This document shows positions 61,783-64,000 of a stretch of DNA of 64,000 nt, one piece after another; position 1 is the stretch's first letter; each line of letters opens with the position of its first letter. The notes beneath the pieces are model-generated. The model was not told the DNA's origin. It saw only the letters and a list, made by a program, of their open reading frames with translations, and ran no database searches. Source of the stretch: Natronocalculus amylovorans (GTDB lineage Archaea; Halobacteriota; Halobacteria; Halobacteriales; Haloferacaceae). Both the position numbers and the translations under genes were made by a program. The DNA lies in NCBI RefSeq assembly GCF_023638035.1, contig NZ_JAKRVX010000003.1:62001-126000 (forward strand), written 5' to 3'.

Positions 61783-62324
61783 GTGAGTTCCTCCGGCTGT
61801 TTCAATCTCTTACGCTTGACTTGCCATGCAGAGGCGAATAACATCGCAAACACAACCGACGCTCCACCAAACCAGCCTGCCGTTGAGGTAGTGCCGGCGA
61901 ATGGTCCACCAGTTTGTGTGATTCCTGTAGAAACGTACACGCCACGGCCTTCACTGATTGAGTCACTCGTCGTGATCGAAACCGCTGCTTCGCCCGCCGA
62001 TCGAGGGACGTGGATTGAAACGGTTTGTTCGCCGGGGAGGATTCGCTCACTCATGATGGAGAACGATCCTGCGCCCTCGGGCTGTTGGACAGATTCGGAG
62101 ATCGTCACTCGTGTTGGCCGATCGGCTTCGAAGACAATCCGAAAGACTTCGGCTTCTGAATCGTACTCGTGATCCACGACTCGGACATGATTATCAACAT
62201 GGAGTGGGTGACTCTCATTTTGTTGGGCTTGGGCTGTATCAGTAGCTTGAGCGGCAACACCACTAACTCCCATTATGAGTGATCCAACGAGTACGAATAG
62301 TACGACCGTGAGCTTTGTCTTCAT
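61779..62324 (-). CDS. Secreted, C-terminally anchored small protein, pleolipovirus ORF6-like
   Basis: A 181-residue protein. Signal peptide LTVVLFVLVGSLIMGVSGVAAQA (AxA cleavage). A beta-sandwich-like exterior (VRVVDHEYDSEAEVFRIVFEADRPTRVTISESVQ; GEQTVSIHVPRSAGEAAVSITTSDS). C-terminal helix TAGWFGGASVVFAMLFASAW with the basic tail QVKRKRLK. Overlaps the spike gene by four bases and the next gene by four bases. Confidence 0.6.
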   Translation of the reverse strand: MKTKLTVVLFVLVGSLIMGVSGVAAQATDTAQAQQNESHPLHVDNHVRVVDHEYDSEAEVFRIVFEADRPTRVTISESVQQPEGAGSFSIMSERILPGEQTVSIHVPRSAGEAAVSITTSDSISEGRGVYVSTGITQTGGPFAGTTSTAGWFGGASVVFAMLFASAWQVKRKRLKQPEELT

Positions 62325-64000
62325 GACGTGCTCACCGACCCAGCAATGAAAACAATGAGCAAGGCAATAACGCCGTAAACAATACCACCACCTCTATCAA
62401 ATTCGGGAAATGAAATTCCACCGCCTTGAGCGTCCTCGTATTTCTCGATCAGTCTTTCATTTTCCTCGCGCATTGCGTCCCACTCATCGGATGAGATATA
62501 GTTGTCATCAGTTTGTGGTTCACTTGATGAAAACTCAGCACTGTTGTATTCCTCACCATCAGAATCAGTGATTGATTCGATGGTGAACTCATCTTGCAAT
62601 TGGACGGTTTCGTATTGCGTTTGGTCCATATCACTGTAGAATTCGATTGATTCGACGTTTGTAACAGAGTCGTCTAGATCGTCGGAGAGGTCAACAGTCC
62701 AATGTTCAGGTCCGTCTTCGTCGTCTTCGCCTTCAGAGTCGAAGTCGGAACCCGATATATGGACAGTCTCACCAGCAACAGTTTCAACAGTGTAAAGAGT
62801 CTCATCGAAGGGTTCAGCGGTGAACGTGAGAACCCCACCGTCGATACCCTCCTCGAAATCGCCCCACGTACCGTGACCGCGTGATATGTCGTACGTGAGA
62901 TAGACGGACCCATCGAGATCGTCAGGGTCGTAGCTCTCTCCAGAGTTGATACCGTCGTCGGGAGGCTCAGTGAGTGCAAGCGACCCGTAGATAGTTGCAT
63001 CTATGTCATGGAGATAGACCTCCGCCTCACGTTCGAGATCGACGGGGATATTGAGTGCTTGGAGATCAGCGACCGCTTGCGGGTAGCCTTCGTCATCGGG
63101 CATGAGTTCGGCCAATTCACGACTTGTGAATAGCTCCTCAGTGTCGAGATCGCCAGCTTGAACCTCTCCATAGACGCCAGAGACCCATGTTTCAAGACCA
63201 TCTTTTACGTCGTCAAATTCGTCATTGACTTTTTCGACGACAGAGTTCCAGTCGTCATAATCGAGATATTCGGGAGCGTCGAAGTCAAGCGTCGGCTTGA
63301 CCTTCGACCGAATATGATAATCGCGTGAGTCTATGTTACTACCCGTCGTCATAGAAACACTGCTCGATGTTTTATCACGGTCAAAGGGAGTCCAATGAGT
63401 TGTGTGGTCTCCCTCTTGGCTACCTTGGTGACCACCGTCAAAGTAGACATAGGTCTCAATCTCTACGAGATCATGAGTGTCCCCGTTGGGGAGCTCGTAT
63501 TCTATCGTTTCGATAGTAATGTCGTCATCGGGGTTGTCTCCATCCCACGCACCGCTCCCGTATTCATTGAGTTCAACGTTATCGAAGGACTCGGGAACCG
63601 TGAGTTCGTCATGTTCGCGGATGGATTCGACAAGATATTCAAGCTGTTGTGCAGACTCATTCCACGAGCGAATGAGGTTTGTAAGTACTGTTGATTGATA
63701 TTCAGTGACGGCTTCGTGGGCAGCATCGAGCACGTCTGATTCAGATACTTGTTCATTTAGTGCATCGATTGCAGCTATCTTCCCATCGGCATATGCAGCA
63801 TGATCGAGACCAACGAAAACCGTATCATTATCAACGAACGTGCTTGCGTTGTCCGACTGTCGGTTAGTGATTGCATCAGCGACGTTTTTTTGGAGTGCAT
63901 CAGGAGTCATCCCCTCAGGTGGGGGATTCGAGCCGATCGCCTCAGTTTCGCGGAGCGTCCAGCCGATAGCCATGCCAGCCGCAGCAGAGCCAGCAGTGGC
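62321..64000 (-). CDS. Envelope/spike-like protein, 5' end outside window (pleolipovirus VP4-like)
   Basis: At least 559 residues; the frame stays open to the window edge. The visible N-terminal residues ATAGSAAAGMAIGWTLRETEAIGSNPPPEGMTPD suggest the end of a signal or membrane segment, so the ATG at 63973 is probably internal. A helical N-terminal domain (NVADAITNRQSDNASTFVDNDTVFVGLDHAAYADGKIAAIDALNEQ) is followed by long acidic beta-rich regions, a short coiled coil (WDAMREENERLIEKYEDAQ) and a C-terminal helix GGGIVYGVIALLIVFIAGS. A coiled coil plus C-terminal anchor is what pleolipovirus spikes show. Confidence 0.65.
   Translation of the reverse strand, partial: ATAGSAAAGMAIGWTLRETEAIGSNPPPEGMTPDALQKNVADAITNRQSDNASTFVDNDTVFVGLDHAAYADGKIAAIDALNEQVSESDVLDAAHEAVTEYQSTVLTNLIRSWNESAQQLEYLVESIREHDELTVPESFDNVELNEYGSGAWDGDNPDDDITIETIEYELPNGDTHDLVEIETYVYFDGGHQGSQEGDHTTHWTPFDRDKTSSSVSMTTGSNIDSRDYHIRSKVKPTLDFDAPEYLDYDDWNSVVEKVNDEFDDVKDGLETWVSGVYGEVQAGDLDTEELFTSRELAELMPDDEGYPQAVADLQALNIPVDLEREAEVYLHDIDATIYGSLALTEPPDDGINSGESYDPDDLDGSVYLTYDISRGHGTWGDFEEGIDGGVLTFTAEPFDETLYTVETVAGETVHISGSDFDSEGEDDEDGPEHWTVDLSDDLDDSVTNVESIEFYSDMDQTQYETVQLQDEFTIESITDSDGEEYNSAEFSSSEPQTDDNYISSDEWDAMREENERLIEKYEDAQGGGISFPEFDRGGGIVYGVIALLIVFIAGSVSTS

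Larger units (their letters stand above)
55355..64000. mobile_element. Integrated provirus-like element at tRNA-Trp (right end outside window)
   Basis: Starting at the tRNA 3' end there is a block unlike the core genome: zinc finger, small HTH, large replication-type protein, DUF4238 cargo, nuclease, ATPase, two membrane proteins and a spike-like protein. The minus-strand order spike (about 560+ aa), 181 aa, 261 aa, ATPase (388 aa) matches the conserved VP4-ORF6-ORF7-VP8 block of pleolipoviruses in order, size and membrane features. No integrase or second attachment site is in view; both should lie to the right. Confidence 0.6.

Noticed and set aside
1-64000. CRISPR array
   Set aside because: No series of regularly spaced identical repeats was seen, and no cas genes. 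TnpB is the only RNA-guided nuclease in the window.

Overview
The window comes from the chromosome of a haloarchaeon. Protein sequences are acidic. Many families known only from Halobacteria are present (HalX response regulator, DUF5305, DUF5786, DUF5794, DUF5795, DUF7344/DUF7342-like HTH proteins, Bax1/XPB). Several genes appear to be leaderless, with a TATA box about 26 bases before the start codon, and tRNA-Trp carries the haloarchaeal type of intron. Base composition is moderate for the group, near half G+C by eye, and the palindrome CGATCG is strikingly frequent. This would fit a lower-GC genus such as Haloquadratum, but the genus cannot be fixed from the sequence alone.

Region 1 (1-31461) is mostly core genome. 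It holds dnaK and grpE with a 7TM sensor kinase and a DICT protein between them; a PAC2 protein; an RNA m5C methyltransferase followed by a separate PUA-like protein; the bax1-xpb nuclease/helicase pair with a lipoprotein gene on the opposite strand between them; an esterase; a type II NADH dehydrogenase-like flavoprotein; a small toxin-antitoxin-like pair; mevalonate-pathway decarboxylase; a ferredoxin; pyrB-pyrI; an RNase J with a hairpin in its leader; the c-di-AMP synthase dacZ coupled to an MscS channel; purD; a large secreted surface protein; a DUF255 thioredoxin-domain protein; and a HAD hydrolase.

Region 2 (31477-45484) is the most interesting part. It looks like a cell-surface fibre or matrix locus. 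A signal peptidase I with an unusual C-terminal extension lies next to a DUF5305 membrane protein, a rhomboid-type protease and a C-terminally anchored CARDB surface protein. Around them are four secreted proteins with SipW/TasA-type N-termini (GTGAFSSVTAER or similar), one fused to a probable beta-propeller, and a membrane-linked HTH regulator. Three of the transcription units share a conserved element of about 53 bp upstream of their promoters. The locus resembles in content the SipW/TasA system of bacteria and the archaeal bundling pili, and it has been hit by an IS6-type element nested in an older relict, an IS200/IS605 element with TnpB, and a second decayed tnpB.

Region 3 (45556-55090) is core again: a sugar-acid dehydratase of the enolase superfamily, acetamidase, a MOSC protein, a ThuA protein, HalX and TrmB regulators, IMP dehydrogenase, and small conserved haloarchaeal proteins.

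Region 4 (55176 to the right edge) starts with intron-containing tRNA-Trp and continues as an integrated element. It has a zinc finger, a small HTH and a large replication-type protein on the plus strand. On the minus strand are an AT-rich DUF4238 cargo gene, a small nuclease, a P-loop ATPase, two membrane proteins and a large envelope/spike-like protein that runs off the window. The order spike - membrane protein - membrane protein - ATPase matches the conserved gene block of haloarchaeal pleomorphic viruses (pleolipoviruses), so a provirus is the best reading. Its integrase and right end lie outside the window.
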